This document shows, piece by piece, positions 24,672-34,671 of a DNA stretch of 48,688 bases. The stretch's first letter is position 1, and each line of letters opens with the position of its first letter. Both the position numbers and the translations under genes were made by a program. Source of the DNA: a virus; IMG/VR virus record IMGVR_UViG_3300042301_001415, positions 1 to 48,688 of that record; one strand, given 5' to 3'. The notes beneath the pieces are model-generated. The model was not told the origin of the DNA, made no database searches, and saw only the letters and a list, made by a program, of their open reading frames with translations.

Positions 24672-26186
24672 ATGGCAACAGTCGATAAGGACTTTAGAGT
24701 CAAACACGGCCTAGTAGTTGAAGGAACTACAGCAACCGTAAATGGTGAAGATGTAATCACCACAGGAAGCACTACAGATGATCTACCCGAAGGTAGTACC
24801 AATCAGTATTTTACATCACAAAGAGCAATCGACGCAGTATCGTCAGAAATTACAACAGAGGTTAACACAGCAATTGATGCACTGGACACAGATGACATCG
24901 AAGAGGGTGTTACCAACCTCTACTACACAACAGCCAGAGCAAAGGGCGATGCAGCAGACTTGCTAACAAACGCAACTCTAACAAACATCACTATTACTGG
25001 AAACGAAGATGGTCTAACAATTACCGCTGAGAATGGCGTTGCTGACTCAGATACTGACGACCTCACCGAAGGTGTAACAAACCTTTACTTCACAAACCAA
25101 AGAGCACTAGATGCAACTGCTTCGGCATACGATGCAACTGGCACAGCACAGGGAATTGTTGATGCACTAGACACAGACGACATTGAAGAAGGTGTAACTA
25201 ACCTCTACTTCACTAACCAACGTGCACTAGATGCAACAGCATCAGCGTATGACCCATCTGGCTCTGCATCTACAGCCGAAACCAACGCAAACTCATATAC
25301 CGATACCGCAATTGGCGGACTTGACACAGATGACATTGAAGAAGGAGTAACCAATCTCTACTTCACCAATCAACGTGCACTTGACGCAACCGCATCGGCA
25401 TACGACGCATCTGGTGCTGCTTCTACAGCAGAGACAAACGCAAAGGCATATGCAGATGACCTAATTGGTGACGTTACAGTTGACGGAACTGCAGGCAACA
25501 CAATTACAGACAGAATTGCTACCGCAGTATCAGATCTAGTTGACGGTGCACCAGCACTTCTTGACACACTAAACGAACTAGCAGCAGCAATTAATGACGA
25601 TGAATCATTTGCTACTACAATTGGAACACAGATTAGCGGAAAGCAAGACACACTAACCGCAGGCACTGGCATTACAATTGATCAGATTACAGACACAATC
25701 TCTGTAACCGCAGACACCTACGATGCATTCGGTGCAGCAGCACAGGCACTTTCAGATGCAGAAGACTATGCAGATGGACTTGCATCTAACTACGATGCAG
25801 CAGGAACCGCATCTGGCCTAGTAGATGACCTAAAGGATGGAACTACAGCATTTACCGCCGTAAACATTGACTCTCTTGCAAAGCAGGTAGCAGCAACAGC
25901 AACATCTTTGGGAAGCGTTGTAGTTACAGCATACCAGTTCCCTAAAGCATCATACAAGACAGCAAAGTTCCTTGTTAAGATTGACAACGGCACAGAAAAT
26001 GAAGTAAGTGAGGTATTGTTAACACTAGACTCAGGAGACAACATTGCTATTACAGAATATGCAATCGTTGGTACAAACGGATCTAGAGGCACAATTACTG
26101 CAGATATTTCTGGATCGAACGTTAGACTACGAGTTAACCCAGTAAATGATTCAACAATCAATGTTGTTGGAACACTACTTGTCTAA
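24672..26186 (+). CDS. repeat-rich tail fibre, 504 aa
   Basis: Short N-terminal DKDFRVKHGLVVEG motif, then at least five copies of (D)DIEEGVTNLYFTNQRALDA, a coiled middle and the C-terminal beta domain shared with the 145-aa protein. The EG.TNLY(F/Y)T..RA repeat is typical of fibre stalks. SD AAGGAGATAAAAA. DNA repeats inside are recombination-prone. Confidence 0.85.
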   Translation: MATVDKDFRVKHGLVVEGTTATVNGEDVITTGSTTDDLPEGSTNQYFTSQRAIDAVSSEITTEVNTAIDALDTDDIEEGVTNLYYTTARAKGDAADLLTNATLTNITITGNEDGLTITAENGVADSDTDDLTEGVTNLYFTNQRALDATASAYDATGTAQGIVDALDTDDIEEGVTNLYFTNQRALDATASAYDPSGSASTAETNANSYTDTAIGGLDTDDIEEGVTNLYFTNQRALDATASAYDASGAASTAETNAKAYADDLIGDVTVDGTAGNTITDRIATAVSDLVDGAPALLDTLNELAAAINDDESFATTIGTQISGKQDTLTAGTGITIDQITDTISVTADTYDAFGAAAQALSDAEDYADGLASNYDAAGTASGLVDDLKDGTTAFTAVNIDSLAKQVAATATSLGSVVVTAYQFPKASYKTAKFLVKIDNGTENEVSEVLLTLDSGDNIAITEYAIVGTNGSRGTITADISGSNVRLRVNPVNDSTINVVGTLLV

Positions 26187-26200
26187 TAAACATTAATAGA

Positions 26201-26233
26201 ATACCCCCCATGAAATACTGGGGGGTATTTTTG
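26201..26233 (+). terminator. intrinsic terminator
   Basis: ATACCCCCCA/TGGGGGGTAT perfect 10-bp stem plus TTTTT. Confidence 0.9.
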
Positions 26234-26247
26234 TTCCTAATTAATGG

Positions 26248-26253
26248 TATAAT
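26248..26253 (+). promoter_or_regulatory. extended -10 (TGG-TATAAT)
   Basis: Restarts transcription 15 nt after the terminator. Confidence 0.65.
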
Positions 26254-26271
26254 TAAAAACAGGAGACTACC

Positions 26272-26532
26272 TTGACCACTAATAATAAAGACTTTAAAGT
26301 TAAGAATGGCCTTGCCGTAAATGGCAGCGGTTCATTCGGTGGCCCAGTCGTTGTTGGTAGTCCAACAGACCCAGATCATGCAGTAACAAAAGAGTATTTA
26401 GACGCAGTGATATCTGCACTCCCAGGAAGTAATCTAGATGGTGGAGATGTCGATGGAGCAACATATACAGATGGCGGTACCCCAACAACAGAAGTCTGGG
26501 ACGCAACAATTGATGCTGGAAACATCGAATAA
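26272..26532 (+). CDS. short tail fibre-type protein, 86 aa, TTG start
   Basis: NNKDFKVKNGLAVNGSGSFG repeats the N-terminal motif of the 504-aa fibre (KDF.VK.GL.V.G), then VVVGSPTDPDHAVTKEYLDA (the A.TK.YVD fibre motif) and a Gly/Asp-rich end. Might be a truncated fibre module. AGGAGACTACC before TTG. Confidence 0.7.
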   Translation: MTTNNKDFKVKNGLAVNGSGSFGGPVVVGSPTDPDHAVTKEYLDAVISALPGSNLDGGDVDGATYTDGGTPTTEVWDATIDAGNIE

Positions 26533-26538
26533 TTATGT

Positions 26539-26544
26539 TATAAT
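26539..26544 (+). promoter_or_regulatory. extended -10 (TGT-TATAAT)
   Basis: Leader of about 40 nt with AGGAG before 26589. Confidence 0.6.
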
Positions 26545-26588
26545 TAGTTTATATATGCTTGGGTAGACCCCATTAGGAGAATTTAAAT

Positions 26589-27986
26589 ATGGCAACAAGA
26601 ATGCTACAGAGAAGAGGAACTGCTGCTGAGTGGACCGCTGCAAATACAGTTCTAGCAACAGGTGAGGTTGGTTTTGAAACCGATACTGGTAGATTTAAGA
26701 TTGGTAATGGAAGTACAGCCTGGAACTCTCGTCCATATGCTGCTCCTGCACCTAACGCCGTGTCTGATCACGCTGCCCTTACTACAAACGTACATGGAAT
26801 TGAAGACACCTCTGATTTGGTTGTTACTGCTGATCTAGCCTCTCTGGCTCCTCTTGCTGGCCCTACTTTTAGCGGTACTGTAACCCTTCCTAACACAACC
26901 TCTATTGGAGATGTAAGTGCTACTGAACTTGCATACGTAAATGGTGTTACAAGTGCTATACAAACCCAACTAGACGCAAAACTAGCATCTGCTACCGCCT
27001 CTACTACTTACGCCCCACTATCTGGACCTACATTTACAGGAACGGTTGTTCTACCAAACACAACTTCGATCGGAGACGTTAGTAGCACTGAACTGGGATA
27101 TGTAAACGGAGTTACCTCTGCTATTCAGACTCAGATAGACGCTAAAGCCCCAACTGCAGATCCAACCTTTACAGGCACTGTATCAGGTGTAACAAAGACT
27201 CACGTTGGTCTTGGCAACGTAGACAACACCTCGGATGCTAATAAGCCTATTTCTACTGCAACACAAACAGCACTTGATGCAAAGGCATCACTTTCAGGAG
27301 CAACATTTACAGGCTCAGTTGAGATCGATCAGGACCTCGTTGTTGACGGAAACCTTACCGTAAACGGTACTGAATTTATAGCATCTGCCACCAGCATTAC
27401 AATTGAAGACAACATGATTCAGATTGCTCACACAAATTCAGCAAACACCGTTGATCTTGGTTTAGTAGTTGGATACAATGACGGAACAGCACAACATGCA
27501 GGTATCGTAAGAGATGTATCTGCTAACATCTGGAAAATTTTTAAAGGAGTAGAAACCGAACCAGCAACAACAGTTGCTTTCGGTGAAGGTTCTCTAGATG
27601 ATCTAGCAGTCAATAACATTGAAGTAGCAGGCGTTGTTTTTACTGACGGCACACAGACTAAGGTTGGCGTACCGTCTATCACCACAATCTCGCAGAAGAC
27701 CGATTCATACACCCTCGCCTCCTTAACAGAGCGTGACACAATTATTGAAATTAATAAATCAACTGGAACTACCCTGACAATTCCTACAGATGCAACAGTA
27801 GATTACCCAGTAGGAACTACACTAGACATCATCCAGACTGGCTCTGGTCAGGTAACAATTGCAGGTGCTGTGGGCGTTACTGTTAATGCTACGCCTGGAT
27901 TAAAGTTGCGTACTCAGTGGTCTTCTGCTACACTATTAAAGAGAGCCTCAAACACTTGGCTTGTGTTTGGTGACCTAACCGCATAG
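26589..27986 (+). CDS. tail fibre, 465 aa
   Basis: Begins MATRMLQRRGTAAEWTAANT, GEVGFETDTGRFKIGNGSTA: the RRGT..eW...n..La.GE.g.EtDt..fKIGdG...W fibre head-domain signature. Then two 42-45-residue stalk repeats (TLPNTTSIGDVSATELAYVN), a VDGNLTVNGTEF segment and a C-terminal cap homologous to the 216-aa protein at 21199. Confidence 0.88.
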   Translation: MATRMLQRRGTAAEWTAANTVLATGEVGFETDTGRFKIGNGSTAWNSRPYAAPAPNAVSDHAALTTNVHGIEDTSDLVVTADLASLAPLAGPTFSGTVTLPNTTSIGDVSATELAYVNGVTSAIQTQLDAKLASATASTTYAPLSGPTFTGTVVLPNTTSIGDVSSTELGYVNGVTSAIQTQIDAKAPTADPTFTGTVSGVTKTHVGLGNVDNTSDANKPISTATQTALDAKASLSGATFTGSVEIDQDLVVDGNLTVNGTEFIASATSITIEDNMIQIAHTNSANTVDLGLVVGYNDGTAQHAGIVRDVSANIWKIFKGVETEPATTVAFGEGSLDDLAVNNIEVAGVVFTDGTQTKVGVPSITTISQKTDSYTLASLTERDTIIEINKSTGTTLTIPTDATVDYPVGTTLDIIQTGSGQVTIAGAVGVTVNATPGLKLRTQWSSATLLKRASNTWLVFGDLTA

Positions 27987-27998
27987 TAAGGACCACGG

Positions 27999-28694
27999 AT
28001 GAGTAAAAGAGCAGGAAGAAAGTCGCAGTCGCAAAACGACTTTTTGCAGCCCTCTACGCCAGTAAGCGTATCTGCTACTGACGTAGGAACTAACCGAGCA
28101 TTTAACAACGGAGCAGCCACAGTAACCTTTAGCCTACCTGCTGGTTCTCCTGCAGCCACCTCATTTACCGCAACCTCTAGCCCAGGTAGTTTTACAGCGA
28201 CTGGATCATCGTCACCACTAACGGTTGAAGGATTGCAGTCAGCCACTTCTTATACATTTACTGTTACCGCTACCAACGCAGCAGGTACCTCTAGTGCATC
28301 TTCAGCCTCTACAGCAATCACTGCTACTACTGTTCCTAATACCATTGGAACTCCAACTGCAACCGCTGGAGTTGACTCAGACACATTATCTTGGACCGCC
28401 CCCTCAAATGGTGGTAAAACCATCAATCTTTATAGGTGGACATCATCTGATGGAAAAACTGGAACAACTACATCAACCTCTGTAACAATTAGCCAGGAAG
28501 CAAACACTGCTCAGACGTATCAAGTTCGTGCAGAAAATGACAACGGTAATGGAACGTATTCTGCTAATTCTAACAGTGTAACGACGCTACCCCCATACTT
28601 CCCACCATATTTTCCTCCATATTTTCCTCCATACTTCCCACCCACCTTTGGCCCATATTTCCCACCTTACTTTGGTGGCTTTGTAGGCACATAA
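27999..28694 (+). CDS. fibronectin-III fibre with PPYFPP tail, 231 aa
   Basis: Two FN3 domains (about 15-105: ...SATSYTFTVTATNAAGTSSA; 106-197: ...QTYQVRAENDNGNGTYSANS) and a 30-residue C-terminus of (P)PYFPP repeats. FN3 domains in phage tails attach to surface carbohydrate; the Pro-rich end is a likely substrate for the hydroxylase next door (inference). Confidence 0.85.
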   Translation: MSKRAGRKSQSQNDFLQPSTPVSVSATDVGTNRAFNNGAATVTFSLPAGSPAATSFTATSSPGSFTATGSSSPLTVEGLQSATSYTFTVTATNAAGTSSASSASTAITATTVPNTIGTPTATAGVDSDTLSWTAPSNGGKTINLYRWTSSDGKTGTTTSTSVTISQEANTAQTYQVRAENDNGNGTYSANSNSVTTLPPYFPPYFPPYFPPYFPPTFGPYFPPYFGGFVGT

Positions 28695-28718
28695 CAAGAT
28701 AACAATTAGGAGAAATGA

Positions 28719-29375
28719 ATGACTGAAAGAACTTGGACATCAGAAGAAGAACTAGCACCAGGAATATTTGTGTACCACGATGCACTTCCTAACGGCATGG
28801 AAATAATCAAAAGACTAGAAGCCGTTTTAGAAGACCCTACAAGCCACTATGGATATGCTGAAGCCATGGTTGGTTATGCACAAAAGATGCCTGAGTACCG
28901 TGATTGCTACGATTTCAAATATAAGCGTACAGACATAGATAGCGATCAGTCCCCTGCTGGCGATGAACTTAGAGATATTTGGGATGTAGTTCACAACTCC
29001 ATGGTTGGCCCAGTTGCAGACTATTGCCAAAGATTCCCTATTGGCGAACTTAAGTACTGGGAGGCTAATAACTTTATTAAGTATGGACCAGGGCAACACT
29101 TCCAAGAGCACACTGATCATGGATTCTCATATAACAGCACTCTATCTGCGGTACTCTACCCTAATGATGACTATGAAGGTGGAGAATTGTTTTTCCGCCT
29201 ACAAGGCCTTAAGGTAAAAGCAAAGGCTGGAGACCTATTCTTGTTTCCATCAAACTTTATGTATCCACACCGAGCAATGCCAGTAGAATCTGGATTTAAG
29301 TATTCTATTGTTACCATGCTTGACTACAGTGCAAAGTTCCACACTCCAGAGATGTACAAAGAAACTGGAAACTAG
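28719..29375 (+). CDS. 2OG-Fe(II) oxygenase, prolyl 4-hydroxylase-like
   Basis: 218 aa with the double-stranded beta-helix iron motif His131-x-Asp133 (EHTDHGFS), His184 (YPHRAMP) and 2-oxoglutarate-binding Lys194 (SGFKYS); GGELFF strand between. Such enzymes hydroxylate prolyl, lysyl or small-molecule substrates using 2-oxoglutarate and O2. SD AGGAGAAATGA. Sits directly after the PPYFPP fibre. Confidence 0.85.
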   Translation: MTERTWTSEEELAPGIFVYHDALPNGMEIIKRLEAVLEDPTSHYGYAEAMVGYAQKMPEYRDCYDFKYKRTDIDSDQSPAGDELRDIWDVVHNSMVGPVADYCQRFPIGELKYWEANNFIKYGPGQHFQEHTDHGFSYNSTLSAVLYPNDDYEGGELFFRLQGLKVKAKAGDLFLFPSNFMYPHRAMPVESGFKYSIVTMLDYSAKFHTPEMYKETGN

Positions 29376-29427
29376 TAACCTAGTTAACTTTAACAACTAT
29401 ACATAACCTTAAATTTAGGAACCGCAA

Positions 29428-30159
29428 TTGACAAACATAATTAAGTTTTTTTCTAATCGTCCATGGCTAACTGCTAACAGCATCTCCAAGCCCGAGCCTA
29501 TTATAAAAACCATTCCAGAATGGTATAGGAAAGCAGATAGGTTTGCAGTAGACCCAGTAACTAATGAAGTTTGGAAAGGCCCAGACGGAGGTAAGGTCCC
29601 TACCTGGAAGTCTTGCCCAGCAGTGTTTGACATAATGGGTTCTGGGTATGCACTCAAGACTCCATGTGATCTAGAATTTTATTTAGATGAAGCAGGCGTT
29701 ATACAGGTACGAATAGAAAATCCTGCATACCAAGACTTTTGCACAAAACGTCCACCTATGCCTCAGTTTCAGAATCCTTTAGGATATCACCCACATCACT
29801 TTGCCTGGCTCCCCGACTGGGGCGTTGGTGTCCCAGAAGGATATAGCGTTCTTTACACCCATCCACTAAATAGGTTTGAACTTCCGTTTTTGACCACTAG
29901 CGGTATTATCGATAATGACGCTGTAAATCAACCTGGAATGATGCCATTCTTTGTTAGCAGATCTTTTCAAGGTATTATTCCAGCAGGCACTGTTTATGCT
30001 CAGATGATACCGTTTAAACGAGACAACTGGGAATCTGAACCAGTTATTCAGTCGGTAGAGCAGATGTTTGAAAAGCATAAAGAAACTGCAGAGATATATA
30101 GAATACCAGATGGTGGAGTCTACAAAGATAAAGTCTGGACAAGAAGGTCATACAAGTAA
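29428..30159 (+). CDS. DUF6065-like protein, 243 aa
   Basis: Carries the ...GYHPHHFAWLPDWGVGVPEG YSVLYTHPLNR motif, then TTSGIIDNDAVNQPGMMPFF, GIIPAGT and QMIPFKRDNW, which I associate with DUF6065: an uncharacterised, probably cupin-like family in aquatic phages and bacteria. Several conserved His (HPHH, THPLNR) could bind metal. TTG start, AGGAACCGCAA upstream; TAATG with the sulfotransferase, so functionally linked. Confidence 0.72.
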   Translation: MTNIIKFFSNRPWLTANSISKPEPIIKTIPEWYRKADRFAVDPVTNEVWKGPDGGKVPTWKSCPAVFDIMGSGYALKTPCDLEFYLDEAGVIQVRIENPAYQDFCTKRPPMPQFQNPLGYHPHHFAWLPDWGVGVPEGYSVLYTHPLNRFELPFLTTSGIIDNDAVNQPGMMPFFVSRSFQGIIPAGTVYAQMIPFKRDNWESEPVIQSVEQMFEKHKETAEIYRIPDGGVYKDKVWTRRSYK

Positions 30160-30848
30160 TGTCATCATCAAACAATGCTTATGAAACTATTGCAGAACTT
30201 TTTGCAGAGACAAAAAGCAGGGACGGTAAGTTCGTAACAAGTCCAGATTTTGCTGTTGAAGGTTTTCCAAGATCTGCGAACACATTCTTAGTAACAGCCT
30301 TAAACATGTCTTGGCCTAATATGGCTGTGCAAAGTCATAGTCACGACTCTAAGAATCTAACAACTGCAGATGGTTCATTTCCTGTAGTATCAGTAATTCG
30401 GAACCCCCTAGACGCAATAGCGTCTTGTTCTGTGTACCTTTCGCTAAAAGAACCTGAAAAAGGTAAAAACTTTACAAGGTTAATAGACCTGTACGGAGAT
30501 CTGATCTATTGTGCTCAGAACAATTCTAATGTATTTGTTATACCTTTTGAAAAAGTCACCTCTGACATAGTTGGTACATTGGACTTAATAGAGGCTAAGT
30601 ATGGTTTAGAAAAAAGAGTGCCCCTAAGTCCCGAAAACATATTTGAGAAGACATCTGATCTAAGCAAAATGGTTAATCAAAATGATGAGTCTTTTAGCAA
30701 AAGGGGGCATGTGCCCAGAGACACCCACCCACTTTATTCAGAAATTCTAAAAGAACTACAAAATCCAATTTATAGAGAATCTTTGAGTAACGTAACAAAG
30801 ATATATAACAGTTTGATCCATGATTTTTATCAGTCCTTTAAAAAATAA
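30159..30848 (+). CDS. sulfotransferase-family protein, 229 aa
   Basis: PAPS-binding signatures: 5'-phosphosulfate loop VEGFPRSANTFL (res 33-44, Arg38) and 3'-phosphate motif VVSVIRNPLDAIAS (Arg81, Asp85); His60/His62 near the expected catalytic position. Transfers sulfate to hydroxyl or amino groups in the family; target unknown. Coupled by TAATG to the DUF6065-like gene. Confidence 0.82.
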   Translation: MSSSNNAYETIAELFAETKSRDGKFVTSPDFAVEGFPRSANTFLVTALNMSWPNMAVQSHSHDSKNLTTADGSFPVVSVIRNPLDAIASCSVYLSLKEPEKGKNFTRLIDLYGDLIYCAQNNSNVFVIPFEKVTSDIVGTLDLIEAKYGLEKRVPLSPENIFEKTSDLSKMVNQNDESFSKRGHVPRDTHPLYSEILKELQNPIYRESLSNVTKIYNSLIHDFYQSFKK

Positions 30849-30879
30849 ACTAATAGACAAAACAATTGGTTAAGTATGG

Positions 30880-30885
30880 TAAAAT
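30880..30885 (+). promoter_or_regulatory. extended -10 (TGG-TAAAAT)
   Basis: 15 nt before ATG with AGGAGAAT in between; drives the 1250-aa gene. Confidence 0.6.
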
Positions 30886-30900
30886 TAACCAGGAGAATAA

Positions 30901-33900
30901 ATGTCTAACCCATCCAATATCTATGCTGAAAAAGCCTACAGTGAGCATCCAATTGCCATGTGGGCATTCGACGACCAACTAGACTATGTGTCTTATCTAA
31001 GCGACTCTGGAAGAGACCTAACAGATGGCTGGACTATCCCAGAAGACCCAGACATAAGTGACGATGTTGAGATCACGCAAGACTCATCAAATCTGGGCCA
31101 ATACCTTGGTGGTGGCCTTTATAAGATAACAGCCACAAAAAGACCGCTTGAAGACTTTGTGGGAAAAACTAGAATAACTAGTCCAGTGGTAACAAATTTT
31201 GCAGACATGGACATAGACCTTGCAACCATGTCAATTGGCTCATACTTTTACTCAGATACAGAATATGTAAAGTCAGTTACCCTAGGCTTTACCTATATAG
31301 AAGAAATTACCCAGCAAGTCGTCAGGGTATCAAAAACATTTGAAACTACCATATACAATAACTGGCTATATCTTGCAGAAACCTTTGACATCCCAAACGA
31401 AACAAGTGATGTAAACCTATTTTTTGACATAGAATACTTTGACAGCGAAGATCCAGCAACAGAGTATGTGTTTTATATTAATGGCCTTAGTCTGGGCCAA
31501 TGGTCAGAAGAGTTTCAGTCAGAATCTCTGGGATTAGTTTATAAGGAAGATGGCTCTGGATCAATCATTGACTTCCCAAGTACCATTGCAGTTGACGGTG
31601 CTGACAAAGCGGTAGAGGCAAAAGCCTATGGACTACAAGAGACGCACGGATATTACCTATCTACCCAAAACAAAATATTTGCACAGAACGCTGGAATGCC
31701 AATGGTCTTTGGTGCTGAGTCTGTAACAAGATTGATAGATAATGCTGGGCTACCGTCTGTAATTATTCCAGCAAGCGGAATGCTAAACGATACTGGAAAG
31801 CACACCACCTACACGCTTGAGGCATGGATGAGAATTGATTCTTCGTCAACAACGCCACAAAGAGTTGTTGGGCCAGTTGGTTCTAACGATGGTATCTATG
31901 TAGACCATGAAAGATTCTACCTAAAGATTTCTGAAAACGTTAAGTCTGCACCTGTTCCAGAATGGGGAAGGCCAATGCTTGTTCATCTAAAATACTTCCC
32001 AGGCAGACTTGCCCTAGTCGTAAACACAGAAGAACTAATCAGCATTGAGTTTGATGAGATTAACACCTACTTGCCAGATAAACTCAGTGCATCAGGAAAA
32101 GATCAGGATTGGATTGGTTTCTATTGCACACCAGACGTAGCAATTGACCTAGACTGCGTTGGAATTTATCCATACGATGTTGACAAAACCTTGGCTAAAA
32201 GAAAATGGGTATATGGACAAAACGTTGAATATCCAGAAAACCTAAATTCTGCATATGATGGAAAGACTGTGGCAATAGATTATCAAAGTTCAAACTATGC
32301 AGCAAACTTTGTATTCCCCAAGAACAGTCCATGGACAAGTGGTATATCGGACAATATTAGTTTTACTCAAAATTCAATTGCTAGCCCATTACATCCGCTA
32401 CCAGAGATAGTCCTTTCTTCTGGCTCTAGCACCTTGTGGTTAGAAGACCAGGCACTAAATAACTACGAGGCTGAAACATATTTCAAGATGAGGCCTGGAA
32501 CAAGTTGGGAAACCGTCTATGGCTACCTGTATCTTGACAGTATTTCTTTTATATCTGATCAACTAAAAACAGTTTATGGAATATTCAAAACATTGCAAAC
32601 ATCGTCATTAGAACAAATTCTTATTAAGATAAGGGACAAGTCTTCTGGAAACTACTTCAGTATTGTTACACAGGATGAAGATGTGCTATATAAGTATTAC
32701 AATGGAACATCTGAATCAACAATAAAAACGGTTCCTGTAAACCTTGCTACAGAAATGTTCGTTGCTGGCATAGATCTGGACAAGGTTTCTTCATATTATG
32801 GTCAAGAACTTATTCAATTTTTTGCTAATAGAAATAACTTTGAGATATTCATTGCTGGAGACAATACATTTGAAAACACCTACCTTGGAAATGTGTATAA
32901 TTTCTCGTTATCTACGAGAAGAAACGCAAAAGCAATAGGCTTTATGTTTTCTGAAGACGGCGTAGCAATCGACAAAAACGAATTTGAAGATATTGTCTAT
33001 GACGCAGGAAATAGTTATTTTGGAAATAACTCAGATTACTGGACAACGGTTCTAGATGGTGGAGATCCATTATCAGTAATGTCTGACGTGTTTTACTCAT
33101 ACGTTGCAACCTATAGACTAAGCCCTAAGACATTCTTTGGCAACTTTGTTTTGGACGTATCTACACACTCAATCTGGGAAGACTATGTTCCGCTATCTCA
33201 CTTTGCTAAATACGTAAGGGGAGCAGAAGGCGGAGACTATTACGACCTTGACTTCATTCAGTTTAATATTGGATACCCATCACCAGGAAAGTTCCTGGAG
33301 CAAAAGACAGACACGGACACCTGGACCTATGGAGAACTACAGGCAGAGTATGGCACACCAACTCAGTATACCTATGCAGAACTTGACAATGAACTTTTCA
33401 GTGGATATCCATCTTACGAAGATCTAAAGAATAGAACAAAAACCCAGTATGTATATGACACAAGTTTATATTCAACAAAAACTTATGTGACATTTCAATA
33501 TGTTAGCACTGGGGCAAACACCCCAATAGAAACCTATGTTAATACCGAAAACGTTAGCACAAACAACTTAATTAAGGCAGGTGACGAGTGGGTAAACACA
33601 AAGTATGAAGTAATTGATGGAACCGTTATCTACCCACCAAGATCTGTAAAGTTCTCTGATCTAGCCATTGTCGTTCACGTAGAGATGATTTCAGATGGGG
33701 TAAGAACAAAGCCAGCATCAATTCCTAGCATAGAACTAACCTCTCAGGCATTGGACAACAAACTGCCAACGGCAGTTGGAACAAAGTTTGGAGTGCCACT
33801 ATATCCATACACTAAGAGCGGAATATACTTTAACTACAAAAGGGTCAATCCATTTAGGATATACAAAAGAAGCACACCATACCTATTCCTGAGCAGAAAT

Positions 33901-34653
33901 TCTGGAATTGAGTTGGTGGGTGACTACGAGCCATTAATAAACAGAGGCCTAACAGTTCCACTAAACCCAAAGTTAGCGTCAAAAGCCGATGTGGCAGCGG
34001 TACAGGTGCTGCTCAAATATAGCGGAGACTTCTTCCCATACTCATCAACACCAATCTTTGAGATACAGTCTAAAGATGCGTATATCAAGTTTTATCTAGT
34101 TGCAACACATCCAAATGGTAAAAGAGCAAAGATCTACGCAATCAACTCAAACACTGGCCTTGAGGAAAATGGAATAGCATTCTACATAAACGGAAAACTT
34201 GTTAAAAGTCCAACAATCTCAACTAAGCAGTGGTCAATGCTAGGCATCTCATTTCCTGCAAAACTTAATCTAAATAGTTTCTCTGGGGCATTTAGGATCA
34301 ATGGACCTATCTTGGTAAATCACCTATCATACTACCAGTCAACTGGTCTTCAGGAAAAAATCCTTACCACCTTTAGAATTTGGGATAGGGTTAAAGAAAC
34401 AATTACAAATGAGCAATTAGATTGGGACGACTGGAAGGGCAGCCTATCATCCCTAGGAACGTTCTCATGGAACAATGTTCTTGTAATTGGACAGATTAGC
34501 ACCTTGGGCATTAATTTGCCAGAAATATTTAAGGCCTATGTTGGAACAAACAAAACAATATTTGATGATGACGATGGTGTTAGGTTGTCTGGATATCGAT
34601 TTAGGACATATAGAAGGATAACGCCTGTTACGTTTACCAAGAAGCCATCATAA
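30901..34653 (+). CDS. large minor tail protein with LamG-like domains, 1250 aa
   Basis: Starts MSNPSNIYAEKAYSEHPIAM then WAFDDQLDYV, the known start of giant minor tail proteins in Streptomyces-type phages. Concanavalin/LamG-like beta sandwiches around 295-390 (TYTLEAWMRID ... GIYVDHERFYLKI), 520-680 and near 1060-1150. Probably part of the tail tip or a side fibre binding carbohydrates. Confidence 0.85.
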   Translation: MSNPSNIYAEKAYSEHPIAMWAFDDQLDYVSYLSDSGRDLTDGWTIPEDPDISDDVEITQDSSNLGQYLGGGLYKITATKRPLEDFVGKTRITSPVVTNFADMDIDLATMSIGSYFYSDTEYVKSVTLGFTYIEEITQQVVRVSKTFETTIYNNWLYLAETFDIPNETSDVNLFFDIEYFDSEDPATEYVFYINGLSLGQWSEEFQSESLGLVYKEDGSGSIIDFPSTIAVDGADKAVEAKAYGLQETHGYYLSTQNKIFAQNAGMPMVFGAESVTRLIDNAGLPSVIIPASGMLNDTGKHTTYTLEAWMRIDSSSTTPQRVVGPVGSNDGIYVDHERFYLKISENVKSAPVPEWGRPMLVHLKYFPGRLALVVNTEELISIEFDEINTYLPDKLSASGKDQDWIGFYCTPDVAIDLDCVGIYPYDVDKTLAKRKWVYGQNVEYPENLNSAYDGKTVAIDYQSSNYAANFVFPKNSPWTSGISDNISFTQNSIASPLHPLPEIVLSSGSSTLWLEDQALNNYEAETYFKMRPGTSWETVYGYLYLDSISFISDQLKTVYGIFKTLQTSSLEQILIKIRDKSSGNYFSIVTQDEDVLYKYYNGTSESTIKTVPVNLATEMFVAGIDLDKVSSYYGQELIQFFANRNNFEIFIAGDNTFENTYLGNVYNFSLSTRRNAKAIGFMFSEDGVAIDKNEFEDIVYDAGNSYFGNNSDYWTTVLDGGDPLSVMSDVFYSYVATYRLSPKTFFGNFVLDVSTHSIWEDYVPLSHFAKYVRGAEGGDYYDLDFIQFNIGYPSPGKFLEQKTDTDTWTYGELQAEYGTPTQYTYAELDNELFSGYPSYEDLKNRTKTQYVYDTSLYSTKTYVTFQYVSTGANTPIETYVNTENVSTNNLIKAGDEWVNTKYEVIDGTVIYPPRSVKFSDLAIVVHVEMISDGVRTKPASIPSIELTSQALDNKLPTAVGTKFGVPLYPYTKSGIYFNYKRVNPFRIYKRSTPYLFLSRNSGIELVGDYEPLINRGLTVPLNPKLASKADVAAVQVLLKYSGDFFPYSSTPIFEIQSKDAYIKFYLVATHPNGKRAKIYAINSNTGLEENGIAFYINGKLVKSPTISTKQWSMLGISFPAKLNLNSFSGAFRINGPILVNHLSYYQSTGLQEKILTTFRIWDRVKETITNEQLDWDDWKGSLSSLGTFSWNNVLVIGQISTLGINLPEIFKAYVGTNKTIFDDDDGVRLSGYRFRTYRRITPVTFTKKPS

Positions 34654-34658
34654 TATGG

Positions 34659-34664
34659 TATACT
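34659..34664 (+). promoter_or_regulatory. extended -10 (TGG-TATACT)
   Basis: 7 nt before the ATG at 34672. Confidence 0.62.
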
Positions 34665-34671
34665 ATTGGTT

